From positions 186,001-250,000 of the forward strand of contig PDRY01000016.1 in the NCBI GenBank assembly GCA_002748265.1: a stretch of DNA of 64,000 nt. The letters run 5' to 3'. The notes beneath the pieces were generated by a model. That model ran no database searches and had not been told where the DNA came from. It was given only the letters and a program-made list of their open reading frames with translations. Made by a program: the position numbers and the translations under genes. Position 1 is the stretch's first letter; each line of letters starts with the position of its first letter. Positions 1 through 8,904 of this stretch are shown here, in pieces. The stretch is from Rhodobacterales bacterium (GTDB lineage: Bacteria > Pseudomonadota > Alphaproteobacteria > Rhodobacterales > Rhodobacteraceae).

Positions 1-1
1 A

Positions 2-1201
2 CAACCGATCTTGCGCGCGACGGCGCTGCTGCTTCTGGGGTTCGTCTTCATTGGCTATTCTGAGGTTGAGACCCTCAACTTCCTGGGCTCGCGGAACCTC
101 GCATGGAGCCTGGCCTCGGCGTTGTTCTTTGGCATCGCCGTGGGGGTCATTCAGGTGATGGTGCGCGACAAGATCCCGGCGCTTCAGGACATCGGGATCT
201 TTCCCGTGGTGATCCTGTTTCGGGCCCTCTTCACGAGCCTTTTCCTGGCGGTGGTGATCGCAATCCACACACAGCAACTGCTGCCCACGCTTCCATCATG
301 GAGCGACGGGGGGGTCGCGATCGTATTCGGCTTCATCGTTGCGATCAACTCCATCCTTTACCACATCGGCATGGCGAGATCGCAGCACAACGCCTTGGCG
401 CTTGTCGCGCTGATCTCTCCGGTGCTGGCGCCGCTTTTCATCTTTATGATCGGTCACGGATTGCCCAATCAGGTCTTCTTCGTCGGCGGGGCCTTCGTGT
501 TTGCCGGGATCTCGCTCTCAAGCCGCCACGCGGATCTGAGCCTGCAAGCCCAAGCCGTGCTGGTGTCTATCCTGCTGTTTGGGACGCTGATCCTGATGAC
601 GGAAGGCTCGGCCAGTGACGCGCGGTTTGGCTATGTGGATTCCATCGCCGTGTTCTACGGGCTGCTGCAGGCCATCATCTATCAAAAGCTCTATGATCGG
701 AACAAAGAGATTGGCGGCGCGCTCGTCGAACTGGGCACGGCGTTCAAGCTGCGGGACCGCCCCCGCGTCTATGAGAAGGTCTCAGAGCTGCGGTTCCTGC
801 GCTCGGGGCTGATTTCGATCTCAGAGATTATCCTGATCACCGCGCTTGCGGCGGGCACAGCGGCGGTTGTCACCCTGACCCGCGACAGCGGCTTTGTCGG
901 GGACATCTCGGCCTTTCTGATCAGCTGCGCGGCGGCTGCCCTGGTCGTGTCGTGCTGGAGCATGCAGTACAACTCTATGCGCATGAGCCTGAGCTTGAGC
1001 GGCCCACGGCGGCTCCGGATCAACGGGGTGCGGCCGCAGCGGATGGATGTGCGCGGGCGGCTGTTCAGCTATCTGGTCCTGTGCATCATTCTGATCTGGT
1101 TCGTCGCGCTCATCGCGATGAAAGACGCGCAGTATTTCGAAGAGGCGCTTAAAGCGAGCCACATCATCCGCCCAAGCCAGACGGTGAACCCGCATCCGTG
1201 A
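2..1201 (+). CDS. Polytopic membrane protein, 5' end outside window
   Basis: The frame is open to the left edge, so the start probably lies outside; the first possible start inside is a TTG at 11. The visible product (about 396 residues) is rich in hydrophobic helices: several in the first 200 residues, two near residues 275-320, and one near the C-terminus. The N-terminal half has the look of an EamA/DMT-type helical bundle, but I see no decisive motif, and the C-terminal part is not recognised. It converges on the AraC-type gene that ends 4 bases downstream. Function unknown; the membrane location is the only supported statement. Confidence 0.6.
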   Translation, partial: QPILRATALLLLGFVFIGYSEVETLNFLGSRNLAWSLASALFFGIAVGVIQVMVRDKIPALQDIGIFPVVILFRALFTSLFLAVVIAIHTQQLLPTLPSWSDGGVAIVFGFIVAINSILYHIGMARSQHNALALVALISPVLAPLFIFMIGHGLPNQVFFVGGAFVFAGISLSSRHADLSLQAQAVLVSILLFGTLILMTEGSASDARFGYVDSIAVFYGLLQAIIYQKLYDRNKEIGGALVELGTAFKLRDRPRVYEKVSELRFLRSGLISISEIILITALAAGTAAVVTLTRDSGFVGDISAFLISCAAAALVVSCWSMQYNSMRMSLSLSGPRRLRINGVRPQRMDVRGRLFSYLVLCIILIWFVALIAMKDAQYFEEALKASHIIRPSQTVNPHP

Positions 1202-1204
1202 TCG

Positions 1205-2011
1205 TCAGTTGAGCGCGACGGGGCCCTTTGCGCGGAACTCCGTCGGGCTCGCGCCTTCGGCTGCGCGGAAAGCGCGCGTGAAGTAGGCGGGCGAGGAGAA
1301 CCCCAGATCGCGCGCGATGTGCGCCACGGGGGCTTTGCTGTTGCGCAAAAGCTTGCGCGCCTCGAACATCCGGCGATCTGCCAGAAGCGCATGGGCCGGT
1401 CGGCCCGACACGGCTTTGCAGCAGCGGCTCAGATGGGTCGGCGTGACGCCGAGAGCGGCAGCGTAATCCGCAACCCCCTTGTGCTGATGAAAGGCCTCCG
1501 CGACGAGCCCGGCATAGGCTTCGACCAGACGCTCAGCGGCATTGGGATCGCTGCGCTCCTCTCCGCCAAGCTGACGCTCCAGGAAGATCGCAAGCAAAGC
1601 CAGCCGATGATGGGCGGCCCGCTGGCATCCGGCTTCATCGCTCAAAAGCTCGCGCTCAAGCTGGTCGAGCAGGATGGCAAGCTCCTTTTGAACGCTCACG
1701 TCACGCAGGCGAAGATGATGAACATCGTCGGGCCAGTCATAGGCCATCGCTTCTGGGATCGTGATGATCTGGGCAAAGCCCGTGGTCCCAAGCTCAACGC
1801 CATACAGAGTGCCTGCGGGGAGGTAGACCACATTGTTCGGCCCAAAACCGCGCACGCGCCCGGCGACCGTGATCCGGCCTTGGCCTTTGGTGAAGACGAT
1901 CAGGCGCGGGCTGGCATGGGCGCGCATGGACTCGGTCCGCCAGCGACCCGCACTAGAGGTATGGCCTATCGACGAAATGGAGAGCCGGTCTCCGGCGGGA
2001 ATGGTGGTCAT
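1205..2011 (-). CDS. AraC-family transcriptional regulator
   Basis: An N-terminal cupin-like sensor region (about residues 20-110, with a segment reading VVYLPAGTLYGVELG) is followed by a C-terminal pair of helix-turn-helix units typical of AraC/XylS proteins. The second unit contains IARDLGFSSPAYFTRAFR, the family signature. I chose the ATG at 2011 (268 residues); an in-frame ATG at 2083 would add 24 residues and nearly touch miaA. The ligand and targets are unknown. It could control the adjacent membrane protein, but that is only proximity. Confidence 0.8.
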   Translation of the reverse strand: MTTIPAGDRLSISSIGHTSSAGRWRTESMRAHASPRLIVFTKGQGRITVAGRVRGFGPNNVVYLPAGTLYGVELGTTGFAQIITIPEAMAYDWPDDVHHLRLRDVSVQKELAILLDQLERELLSDEAGCQRAAHHRLALLAIFLERQLGGEERSDPNAAERLVEAYAGLVAEAFHQHKGVADYAAALGVTPTHLSRCCKAVSGRPAHALLADRRMFEARKLLRNSKAPVAHIARDLGFSSPAYFTRAFRAAEGASPTEFRAKGPVALN

Positions 2012-2104
2012 GGGCAGCGCTCCGGCGGCAGACGGGCGAAAATTAATGACCAGAAGGATGGCGCCGAAGGGCTCAATTCGCAACGAAAAAAGCGTTGAAA
2101 AAGG

Positions 2105-2995
2105 TCAACCGGCGCGCTCTAGAGTCTGGGCCATGATCTTGTGCCAGGCCCGCATTCTGGCACGAAACCATGTGCGCTGACGCTTGGCATATTGGCGGGA
2201 CGCGATCACGACCGCCTCGCGGGCCTGATCTTGCGGCATTTCGCCCCGACTCAGCGCAATCATTTCGCGGGCGCCGATGGTGCGCGACGATTGCAGGGCC
2301 GGATCCCAGTGGGGGGCCATGGCCTGAGCTTCGGCAAGCGCGCCTTGGGTCAGCATTTGATCGAACCGGCACGCGATGCGCGGGGTGAGCCACTCCTTGG
2401 GGGCGTCGAGCACGATCGGCTGGGCATGGCCCAGCGGCAAAAGCGGCGGCGGCGTGCGGGCCTGCCACACGCGCAGCGGCGTGCCCGTGGCGCGTTCGAC
2501 CTCCCAGGCGCGCTGCACACGGGCGCGGTTGAGCTGGTCGAGCCCGGCAAGCGTGGCCGGATCAACCTGGGCACGCAAATCCTCAAGGGACAGCGCATCG
2601 CCCGCCGCGCGCACATCGCCCGGCACCCCCGGGATTTCGGCCAGCCCTTCGGTGAGCGCGGTCAGGTAGAGCCCGGTGCCGCCGACGATGATCGGGCGCT
2701 GATCCCCGGCCAAAATCGGTGCGAGATCCCGCAGCCAGTCGCCGACCGATGTCTCGGCGTGGTAGGGCAGGTGCCCATAGAGCGCGTGCGGCGCGCGGGC
2801 ACGTTCCTCCGGGGACGGCTGGGCCGACAGGATAGGCCAGCCTTCAAAGACCTGAAGCGCGTCGGCATTGACCACCACACCGCCCTGGGCCTGTGCAATG
2901 GCAAGCGCCAGCGAGGACTTTCCGCTCGCCGTCGGGCCTGCGATCAGCACGGGACGGTGCGGGTCGAGATCGTGTATCAGATCGCTCAGCGGCAA
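2105..2995 (-). CDS. miaA: tRNA dimethylallyltransferase MiaA
   Basis: MiaA transfers a dimethylallyl group to N6 of A37 in tRNAs that read UNN codons. The 296-residue product starts with a P-loop ([11 protein letters not shown], residues 20-30), followed by the NADALQVF substrate segment, the [10 protein letters not shown] motif near residue 104, and a C-terminal helix rich in Arg ([13 protein letters not shown]). Length and motif order are normal for the family. It diverges from pyrH with about 85 bases between the start codons. Any later conversion to ms2i6A would need genes not in this window. Confidence 0.95.
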   Translation of the reverse strand: MPLSDLIHDLDPHRPVLIAGPTASGKSSLALAIAQAQGGVVVNADALQVFEGWPILSAQPSPEERARAPHALYGHLPYHAETSVGDWLRDLAPILAGDQRPIIVGGTGLYLTALTEGLAEIPGVPGDVRAAGDALSLEDLRAQVDPATLAGLDQLNRARVQRAWEVERATGTPLRVWQARTPPPLLPLGHAQPIVLDAPKEWLTPRIACRFDQMLTQGALAEAQAMAPHWDPALQSSRTIGAREMIALSRGEMPQDQAREAVVIASRQYAKRQRTWFRARMRAWHKIMAQTLERAG

Positions 2996-3080
2996 ATGCG
3001 GTCTCCGGTCGCGGTTTCACGTTGATCCGGCGCCCCTTTTCCGACAGTTTGCGCAACAAGTAAAATAGGGGGATCCGACA

Positions 3081-3827
3081 ATGACCGACGCCGCTCTTAC
3101 CGAAACCCCTGAAGAGCCCGCATATAAGCGGGTCATGCTTAAGATTTCGGGGGAAGCCCTGATGGGAGATCAGGGATTCGGCCTGCACCCGCCCACCGTC
3201 GAGCGCATCGCCCGAGAGGTCAAATCCGTCCACGACATGGGCGTGGAGATTTGCATGGTCATCGGCGGCGGCAATATCTTCCGCGGCCTGCAAGGCTCCG
3301 CCCAAGGGATGGAGCGCACCACGGCCGACTACATGGGCATGCTGGCGACCGTGATGAACGCCCTTGGCATGCAGTCGGCGCTTGAAGGGCTGGGTGTCTA
3401 TTGCCGGGTCATCACCGCGATCCGCATGGATGAGGTGGCAGAGCCCTATATCCGCCGCCGCGCTGTGCGCCACCTTGAGAAGGGCCGCGTCTGCATCTTT
3501 GCCGCGGGGACCGGGAACCCCTATTTCACCACCGACACCGCCGCGACCTTGCGCGCCTCGGAGATGGCTTGCGAGGCGATCTTGATGGGCAAGAACGGTG
3601 TGGACGGTGTCTATGACAAAGATCCCAAGCAGCACAGCGACGCGAAGCGCTACGATCAAATCACCTATGACGAAGTGTTCCAGAAGAACCTGAAGGTGAT
3701 GGACGCCTCGGCCATCGCCCTGGCCCGCGACAACGATCTGCCGGTTATTGTCTTCCCGCTGGATGAGCCGGGCGGCTTTCGCGGGATCCTGGCCGGGAAG
3801 GGCACCTACACCAAGGTGACGAAGTAA
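3081..3827 (+). CDS. pyrH: Uridylate kinase (UMP kinase)
   Basis: PyrH phosphorylates UMP to UDP and belongs to the amino-acid kinase fold, not the NMP kinases. The 248-residue product shows the ATP/phosphate-binding [10 protein letters not shown] segment (about residues 20-29), GGGNIFRG, the [15 protein letters not shown] stretch that contacts UMP, and [13 protein letters not shown]. It opens a translation and envelope cluster and is followed by frr, an arrangement widely conserved in bacteria. The ATG at 3081 follows a GGGGGATCC-type leader; the N-terminal extension of about 15 residues before the core is common in alphaproteobacteria. Confidence 0.97.
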   Translation: MTDAALTETPEEPAYKRVMLKISGEALMGDQGFGLHPPTVERIAREVKSVHDMGVEICMVIGGGNIFRGLQGSAQGMERTTADYMGMLATVMNALGMQSALEGLGVYCRVITAIRMDEVAEPYIRRRAVRHLEKGRVCIFAAGTGNPYFTTDTAATLRASEMACEAILMGKNGVDGVYDKDPKQHSDAKRYDQITYDEVFQKNLKVMDASAIALARDNDLPVIVFPLDEPGGFRGILAGKGTYTKVTK

Positions 3828-3971
3828 CCCGGCACCACTTGTGTGTTGAATTTGGCCAGATCCCGCCGGATCTGGCTCAGATTGCTATACAACGCGCTTC
3901 ACTTGACGTAAGACCGCCCCAAAGTCCCGGCAGAGCCGCGCAAGCGGATGCCATGAAGAAGAGCAGAACCG

Positions 3972-4532
3972 ATGTCTGACGAATTTATCCTCGATACCGA
4001 TGACCTAAGCCGCCGCATGGATGGCGCCATGAGCAATCTCAAGACGGAGTTTGCCTCCCTGCGCACCGGGCGCGCCTCCGCCTCGATGCTGGAGCCCGTG
4101 ATGGTGGACGCCTATGGCTCCATGACGCCGCTGAACCAGGTCGGCACCGTCAACGTGCCCGAGCCGCGCATGGTGACGGTGAATGTCTGGGACAAATCCA
4201 TGGTCGGTAAGGTGGAAAAGGCCATCCGCGAAAGCGGGCTGGGCATCAATCCGCAGACCAACGGTACGATCATCATGCTGCCGATCCCCGAGCTCAACGA
4301 AGAGCGGCGCCGCGAGCTGACCAAGGTCGCGGGTCAATACGCCGAACATGCTCGCGTGGCGATCCGCAATGTGCGTCAGGACGGGATGCAGCAGATCAAG
4401 AAGCACAAGGACGGCATGTCCGACGACGACCAGAAATTCTGGGAAAACGAAGTGCAGGATCTGACGGACGGCCACATCAAGAAAGTCGATGAGGCACTCG
4501 AGCACAAGCAGGCCGAGATCATGCAGGTCTAA
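3972..4532 (+). CDS. frr: Ribosome recycling factor
   Basis: RRF works with EF-G to split post-termination ribosomes. The 186-residue protein has the expected L shape in sequence terms: a long helical domain at both ends, the LRTGRAS motif (about residues 33-39), and the central segment [15 protein letters not shown]. Length matches the family (about 185). The 144-base gap from pyrH contains a hairpin with arms CCAGATCC and GGATCTGG near 3856-3875, which may process or attenuate the message. uppS begins 25 bases downstream, so frr and uppS are probably cotranscribed. Confidence 0.97.
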   Translation: MSDEFILDTDDLSRRMDGAMSNLKTEFASLRTGRASASMLEPVMVDAYGSMTPLNQVGTVNVPEPRMVTVNVWDKSMVGKVEKAIRESGLGINPQTNGTIIMLPIPELNEERRRELTKVAGQYAEHARVAIRNVRQDGMQQIKKHKDGMSDDDQKFWENEVQDLTDGHIKKVDEALEHKQAEIMQV

Positions 4533-4557
4533 GGACCGCAAACAGGAGGGCCACGCC

Positions 4558-5277
4558 ATGGCCGATACGATCACTGCAGGTCCGCGCCATGTCGCGGTCA
4601 TCATGGACGGCAATGGCCGCTGGGCCGAACGGCGCGGGCGGCCCCGGCTGTTCGGGCACCACGCTGGCGCCCGCCGGGTCAAAGAGATCGTGCGGGCCTG
4701 TCCCGATCTTGGCGTCAAGTATCTGACGATCTTTGCCTTTTCGACCGAGAACTGGAAACGCACCCAGACCGAAGTAGCAGGGCTCATGAGCCTCTTTCGC
4801 CGCTACATCCAACGCGAAGCACGTGCGCTTTTGGCGGAAGGCGTGCGGGTGCGCTTCATCGGGGACCGGATCAAGCTGGATGACAAGCTGGTCGCCCTGA
4901 TGGACGAGCTAGAGCTGCTGACCTCGAACAATGACAAGGTCCATCTGACCATCGCGCTGAACTACGGTGGCCGCGATGAGGTGACCCGCGCAGCCAAGCG
5001 GCTCGCCTTCGAGATCGAGCAGGGGCGCCTGTCTCACAAGGATGTCGACGCGGAAACTCTTGCCCGGTTCCTGGATACGCGGTTCCTGCCCGACCCGGAT
5101 CTGGTGATCCGCACCAGCGGTGAGGCGCGGATTTCGAATTTCCTGCTGTGGCAGTCGGCCTATGCGGAATACGAGTTCATCGACACGCTCTGGCCGGACT
5201 TCGATTCGGCTGAATTTGCGAAGATCGTGAGCGGCTTTGGCACGCGCGAGCGCCGCTTTGGAGCGGTCACGGCCTAA
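4558..5277 (+). CDS. uppS: Isoprenyl transferase (undecaprenyl diphosphate synthase)
   Basis: This cis-prenyltransferase makes the C55 undecaprenyl carrier used for peptidoglycan and lipopolysaccharide. The catalytic start HVAVIMDGNGRWA (residues about 10-22) includes the Asp that binds the diphosphate. FAFSTENW and the C-terminal LVIRTSGEARISNFLLWQ motif are also present. I chose the ATG at 4558 because AGGAGG lies 8 bases upstream; the open frame itself extends further 5' into frr. Product length is 239 residues. The stop lies one base before the cdsA start, which indicates translational coupling. Confidence 0.95.
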   Translation: MADTITAGPRHVAVIMDGNGRWAERRGRPRLFGHHAGARRVKEIVRACPDLGVKYLTIFAFSTENWKRTQTEVAGLMSLFRRYIQREARALLAEGVRVRFIGDRIKLDDKLVALMDELELLTSNNDKVHLTIALNYGGRDEVTRAAKRLAFEIEQGRLSHKDVDAETLARFLDTRFLPDPDLVIRTSGEARISNFLLWQSAYAEYEFIDTLWPDFDSAEFAKIVSGFGTRERRFGAVTA

Positions 5278-5278
5278 G

Positions 5279-6070
5279 ATGGCGTCTTCTGGTTCTTGGA
5301 CGGATCTTTCGGCCCGGGCTATTTCCGGCGTTGCGATCGCCATTGTCGGCCTCGTCGCGGTACTTGCCGGCGGCGTGTGGTTCCAGATGCTCGCCGTCTT
5401 TGCCACCGCGGTGATGATCTGGGAACTCTGGATGATGATCCGCCCCGATCTGCCCGAGCGCGGCATGATGATGGCGGCCCTGTCGGCCTCTGTTCTGTCG
5501 GGCCTTCTTGGTCAGGACAGTGTGGCGTTGATCGCCATGCTGTTCATCACGCCGGTGATCGGCACGCTTTGGGCTTGGCGCGAGAAGGCTGCATTCTTTC
5601 TGTTCGCCATGCTCATTCAGCTGGCCGGTTGGGGGCTGATCCTTCTGCGCGCGGAATACGGCGCGTTGTGGCTGATCTGGCTGATCGTGGTGGTCGTTGC
5701 GACGGATGTGGCCGGGTATTTCGCGGGCCGTATGATCGGCGGGCCAAAGTTCTGGCCCCGTGTCAGCCCTAAGAAAACCTGGGCAGGAACCGTCGCCGGA
5801 TGGATCGCAGCCGCGATCATCGGCCTGGTTTTCGCGCAGATCGTCGGGGCAGGGGGCGGGCTGGTGCTCGTGTCTGTTGTGCTCAGCTTTGCGTCTCAAC
5901 TTGGAGACATCGCTGAAAGCGCGCTGAAGCGGCGGATGGGGGTCAAAGACAGTTCGGCCCTGATCCCGGGACATGGAGGCCTGTTTGATCGCTTCGACGG
6001 GCTGCTGGGCGCGACCCTGGCGGTTCTGGTGATCGCCTTGGCGCTGCACCTGCCGGGGGCAGAGTTTTGA
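5279..6070 (+). CDS. cdsA: Phosphatidate cytidylyltransferase
   Basis: CdsA makes CDP-diacylglycerol from phosphatidate and CTP in the inner membrane and supplies all phospholipid synthesis. The 263-residue protein is mostly membrane helices and ends with the family signature region SALKRRMGVKDSSALIPGHGG followed by FDRFDG (split here; about residues 215-245). The ATG at 5279 sits one base after the uppS stop; a longer frame reading into uppS exists but is not needed. Its stop overlaps the TTG start of dxr by three bases, so uppS-cdsA-dxr is a tightly coupled unit. Confidence 0.93.
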   Translation: MASSGSWTDLSARAISGVAIAIVGLVAVLAGGVWFQMLAVFATAVMIWELWMMIRPDLPERGMMMAALSASVLSGLLGQDSVALIAMLFITPVIGTLWAWREKAAFFLFAMLIQLAGWGLILLRAEYGALWLIWLIVVVVATDVAGYFAGRMIGGPKFWPRVSPKKTWAGTVAGWIAAAIIGLVFAQIVGAGGGLVLVSVVLSFASQLGDIAESALKRRMGVKDSSALIPGHGGLFDRFDGLLGATLAVLVIALALHLPGAEF

Positions 6071-7239
6071 AACGGGTCAGTATTCTGGGCGCGACCGGGT
6101 CTATCGGCCAGAGCACCCTGGATCTGATTGCCGCCGATCCGGAGGCCTATGAGATCGTGGCCCTGACCGGCGGGCGCAATATCGCTCAGCTTGCCGCGGA
6201 TGCGCGGCGCTTTGGCGCACAGATTGCCGTGACTGCCCATGACGATGAATTGCCCAGCTTGCGCGACGCTCTTGCAGGAACGGGCATTGAGGCCGCCAGT
6301 GGCGCAGCGGCGCTGAATGAGGCGGCGGCCCGCCCAGTGGACTGGGTCTGCAACGGGATCATCGGTGCGGCGGGGTTGCAGCCTGGACTGGCCGCGCTTG
6401 CACAAGGGGCGACGCTGGCGCTTGCCAACAAGGAAAGCCTTGTATGCGCCGGGACATTGGTGATGGCGACGGCCACGGCCCATGGCGCCACGCTTCTGCC
6501 GGTCGATAGTGAGCATTCCGCAATTTATCAATGCCTTACGGGCGAAAGCTCGCGTCATGTGGCGCGCCTTCAGGTGACCGCTTCTGGCGGCGCATTCCGC
6601 GACTGGCCGCTAGAGGCGCTTGAGGGCGCCACGCCCGAGCAGGCGGCGACGCATCCGAACTGGGATATGGGTCAGCGGATCACCATCGACAGCGCATCCA
6701 TGTTTAATAAGGCGCTCGAATTGATTGAAGCAAAAGAGCTTTTCGATCTTTCGCCTGATGTGATCGAAGCCCTGATCCACCCCGAAAGCCTTGTCCATTC
6801 CTTGGTCACCTTCGACGACGGAGCAACGCTAGCGCATCTCGGGCCCGCCGACATGCGGCACGCTATCGGCTATGCGCTCCACTGGCCGATCCGCGCACCG
6901 CTGCCGCTTCCGCCGCTCGATCTGGCACAAGTCGGGCAACTCACGTTCCGCGCTCCGGATGAGACGCGCTATCCCGCGCTAAGGCTCGCCCGGGAGGTCA
7001 TGGAGGCCGGTGGCCTGCATGGCGCCGTTCTCAACGCTGCCAAGGAGGAAGCGCTTGATGCTTTCCTCGCTCATCGCATCCGGTTCACCGAGATGGCGGT
7101 GGTGGTCGAACGCACGCTGGATCACATCAGCGCCGGGCAGGGGGTGCATTCGCGTGCGGATGCCCTAGATAAGGTGCTCGACATGGATGCCGAGGCCCGC
7201 CGGGTCGCTCAGGGCGTCATCATCAGCCTTGAGGGATAA
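6067..7239 (+). CDS. dxr: 1-deoxy-D-xylulose-5-phosphate reductoisomerase
   Basis: Dxr converts DXP to MEP, the first committed step of non-mevalonate isoprenoid synthesis, feeding UppS nearby. The 390-residue product starts with a Rossmann motif, GATGSIGQSTLDL (residues 8-20). Other motifs are the NKESLV segment, the metal-site LLPVDSEHSAIYQCL, and TASGGAF. The start is TTG and overlaps the cdsA stop. Length is standard. The C-terminal helical domain is intact. Confidence 0.96.
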   Translation: MKRVSILGATGSIGQSTLDLIAADPEAYEIVALTGGRNIAQLAADARRFGAQIAVTAHDDELPSLRDALAGTGIEAASGAAALNEAAARPVDWVCNGIIGAAGLQPGLAALAQGATLALANKESLVCAGTLVMATATAHGATLLPVDSEHSAIYQCLTGESSRHVARLQVTASGGAFRDWPLEALEGATPEQAATHPNWDMGQRITIDSASMFNKALELIEAKELFDLSPDVIEALIHPESLVHSLVTFDDGATLAHLGPADMRHAIGYALHWPIRAPLPLPPLDLAQVGQLTFRAPDETRYPALRLAREVMEAGGLHGAVLNAAKEEALDAFLAHRIRFTEMAVVVERTLDHISAGQGVHSRADALDKVLDMDAEARRVAQGVIISLEG

Positions 7240-7242
7240 GAC

Positions 7243-8574
7243 TTGGACTTTTCGACCCTGATTCCGCAGTTCGGCAACCTGGCGTTCACGCTGGGCGCAT
7301 TCATCCTGGCACTGTTGGTGATCGTCGCGATCCACGAATACGGGCATTACATCGTTGGACGGTGGTGCGGCATCCACTCGGAGAAGTTCTCGCTGGGCTT
7401 CGGTCCGGTGATCTGGTCCCGGCGCGACAAGCGCGGCACGCTTTGGCAGATCGCGGCGCTGCCTGTTGGTGGGTTCGTGAAGTTCCTAGGCGATAACAAT
7501 GCCGCCAGCGTCGGCGGTGAGATCCGCGAAGGCGTTGATCCACGCCGCACAATGCTGGGCGCCCCTCTTTGGGCGCGCGCTGCGACGGTGGCAGCGGGGC
7601 CGATGGCGAATTTTCTGCTCTCAGCCCTTATTTTCATTGGGCTGTTTTCGATGCAGGGCCGGACGGCGGAGCCGCTCCAGATCGAGCGCCTCACGGCGCT
7701 TCCGCCCGCCTTCACCCAAGAGCTGGCACCGGGCGATACGCTGCTGGCCGTGGGCGATCAACAGATTGAAACGCTTTCTGATTTTTCGACCGCCTTGGAC
7801 GCAGCTCCCGAGGCCGAAACCGTGCCCTACACCGTGGAGCGCGATGGTCAACGGATGACCGTGAGCGGCCCGCACCCGCTTCCGCCGGTGGCGCAGTCGA
7901 TCAGCCCGCGGTCTGCGGCCTATCGGGCCGGGATGGAACAAGGTGATGTCATCACCGCAATCGACGGCACGCCGGTGTTCAGCTTCCCGCAGATCAAGGC
8001 GGCTGTGGAGGCCGGGCAGGGGGCCTCTCTCACCCTGACCTTGTGGAACGACGGCACCTCCCGTGATGTGACACTGACCCCCAAGGTGACGGATCTACCG
8101 TCGGCGGATGGCGGGTTTGAGACCCGCTACCTGATCGGCATTGTCGGCGGCGCGCTGTTCGAGCCGGTCACTGAAGCGCCGGGTCTTTGGACCGTGCTCT
8201 CGGGCTCCGTGATGCAGGTCTGGGACATCATTGCGAAGTCCATGTCTGGGCTGTGGCACATGCTGACCGGTGCGATCTCCACCTGCAACCTGTCCAGCCC
8301 GATCGGGATTGCGGATACGTCAGGCGCCATGGCCGCGCAGGGGACCGAAAGCTTCATCTTCTTCATCGCGTTCCTGTCGACCGCTGTGGGTCTGATGAAC
8401 CTCTTTCCAATCCCTGTCCTGGATGGCGGTCACCTGGTGTTTCACGCTTGGGAAGCCGTGACGGGCAAGCCGCCTTCGGCGCGCGCATTGCGGATCGCCA
8501 CGACGCTGGGTTTCTCGCTGATCCTGACCCTGATGGGCTTTGCGATGCTGAACGATCTGATTTTCTGCCGCTAG
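7243..8574 (+). CDS. rseP: Site-2 zinc metalloprotease RseP
   Basis: RseP is an intramembrane protease that cleaves anti-sigma factors and leftover signal peptides. The catalytic HEYGH motif sits in the first membrane helix (about residues 30-34), and the second zinc ligand lies in the C-terminal PVLDGGHLVF segment. Between them are two PDZ-like regions (about residues 130-200 and 205-285). The start is TTG, 3 bases after the dxr stop. The 443-residue length and its place before bamA are typical, linking it to outer-membrane quality control. Confidence 0.95.
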   Translation: MDFSTLIPQFGNLAFTLGAFILALLVIVAIHEYGHYIVGRWCGIHSEKFSLGFGPVIWSRRDKRGTLWQIAALPVGGFVKFLGDNNAASVGGEIREGVDPRRTMLGAPLWARAATVAAGPMANFLLSALIFIGLFSMQGRTAEPLQIERLTALPPAFTQELAPGDTLLAVGDQQIETLSDFSTALDAAPEAETVPYTVERDGQRMTVSGPHPLPPVAQSISPRSAAYRAGMEQGDVITAIDGTPVFSFPQIKAAVEAGQGASLTLTLWNDGTSRDVTLTPKVTDLPSADGGFETRYLIGIVGGALFEPVTEAPGLWTVLSGSVMQVWDIIAKSMSGLWHMLTGAISTCNLSSPIGIADTSGAMAAQGTESFIFFIAFLSTAVGLMNLFPIPVLDGGHLVFHAWEAVTGKPPSARALRIATTLGFSLILTLMGFAMLNDLIFCR

Positions 8575-8664
8575 GCCGGAAACGCCCGCGAAGCGCCCGC
8601 GAGGTGCCGCATTTGCGCCACATTCAGACGCGACTTTGAGCCGTGTTGAAACCGAGGTGCTGCT

Positions 8665-8790
8665 ATGCGGACATTGAACAAATCTTCTCGCGGTCTGGCC
8701 TATCTGATTGCGCTGAATGGAGATCTCCTGATGTTTGCCGCTGCCATCGGTGCGGCGTTGATCGCCGCCAGCTATCTGACGGGCTTCTGA
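8665..8790 (+). CDS. Small membrane protein (41 aa)
   Basis: A 41-residue reading frame lies in the gap between rseP and bamA. It starts with ATG about 8 bases after GAGGTG, a plausible ribosome binding site. The product has a short basic start (MRTLNKSSRG) and one membrane helix rich in Ala and Ile (about residues 19-38). It is not a family I recognise. Position suggests a role at the membrane alongside RseP or BamA, but that is inference. A spurious frame cannot be excluded at this length. Confidence 0.45.
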   Translation: MRTLNKSSRGLAYLIALNGDLLMFAAAIGAALIAASYLTGF

Positions 8791-8904
8791 TCCTCCTCGC
8801 CCACGCTGTCTCTTTCGCTTGCCCAAAGGCCTTCGGCTTTTGACAAGCCGCCCGGTTCCCGGTAGCAGTTCCAAAACCTTTGGTTGATTGCACGGGTGGG
8901 GATC

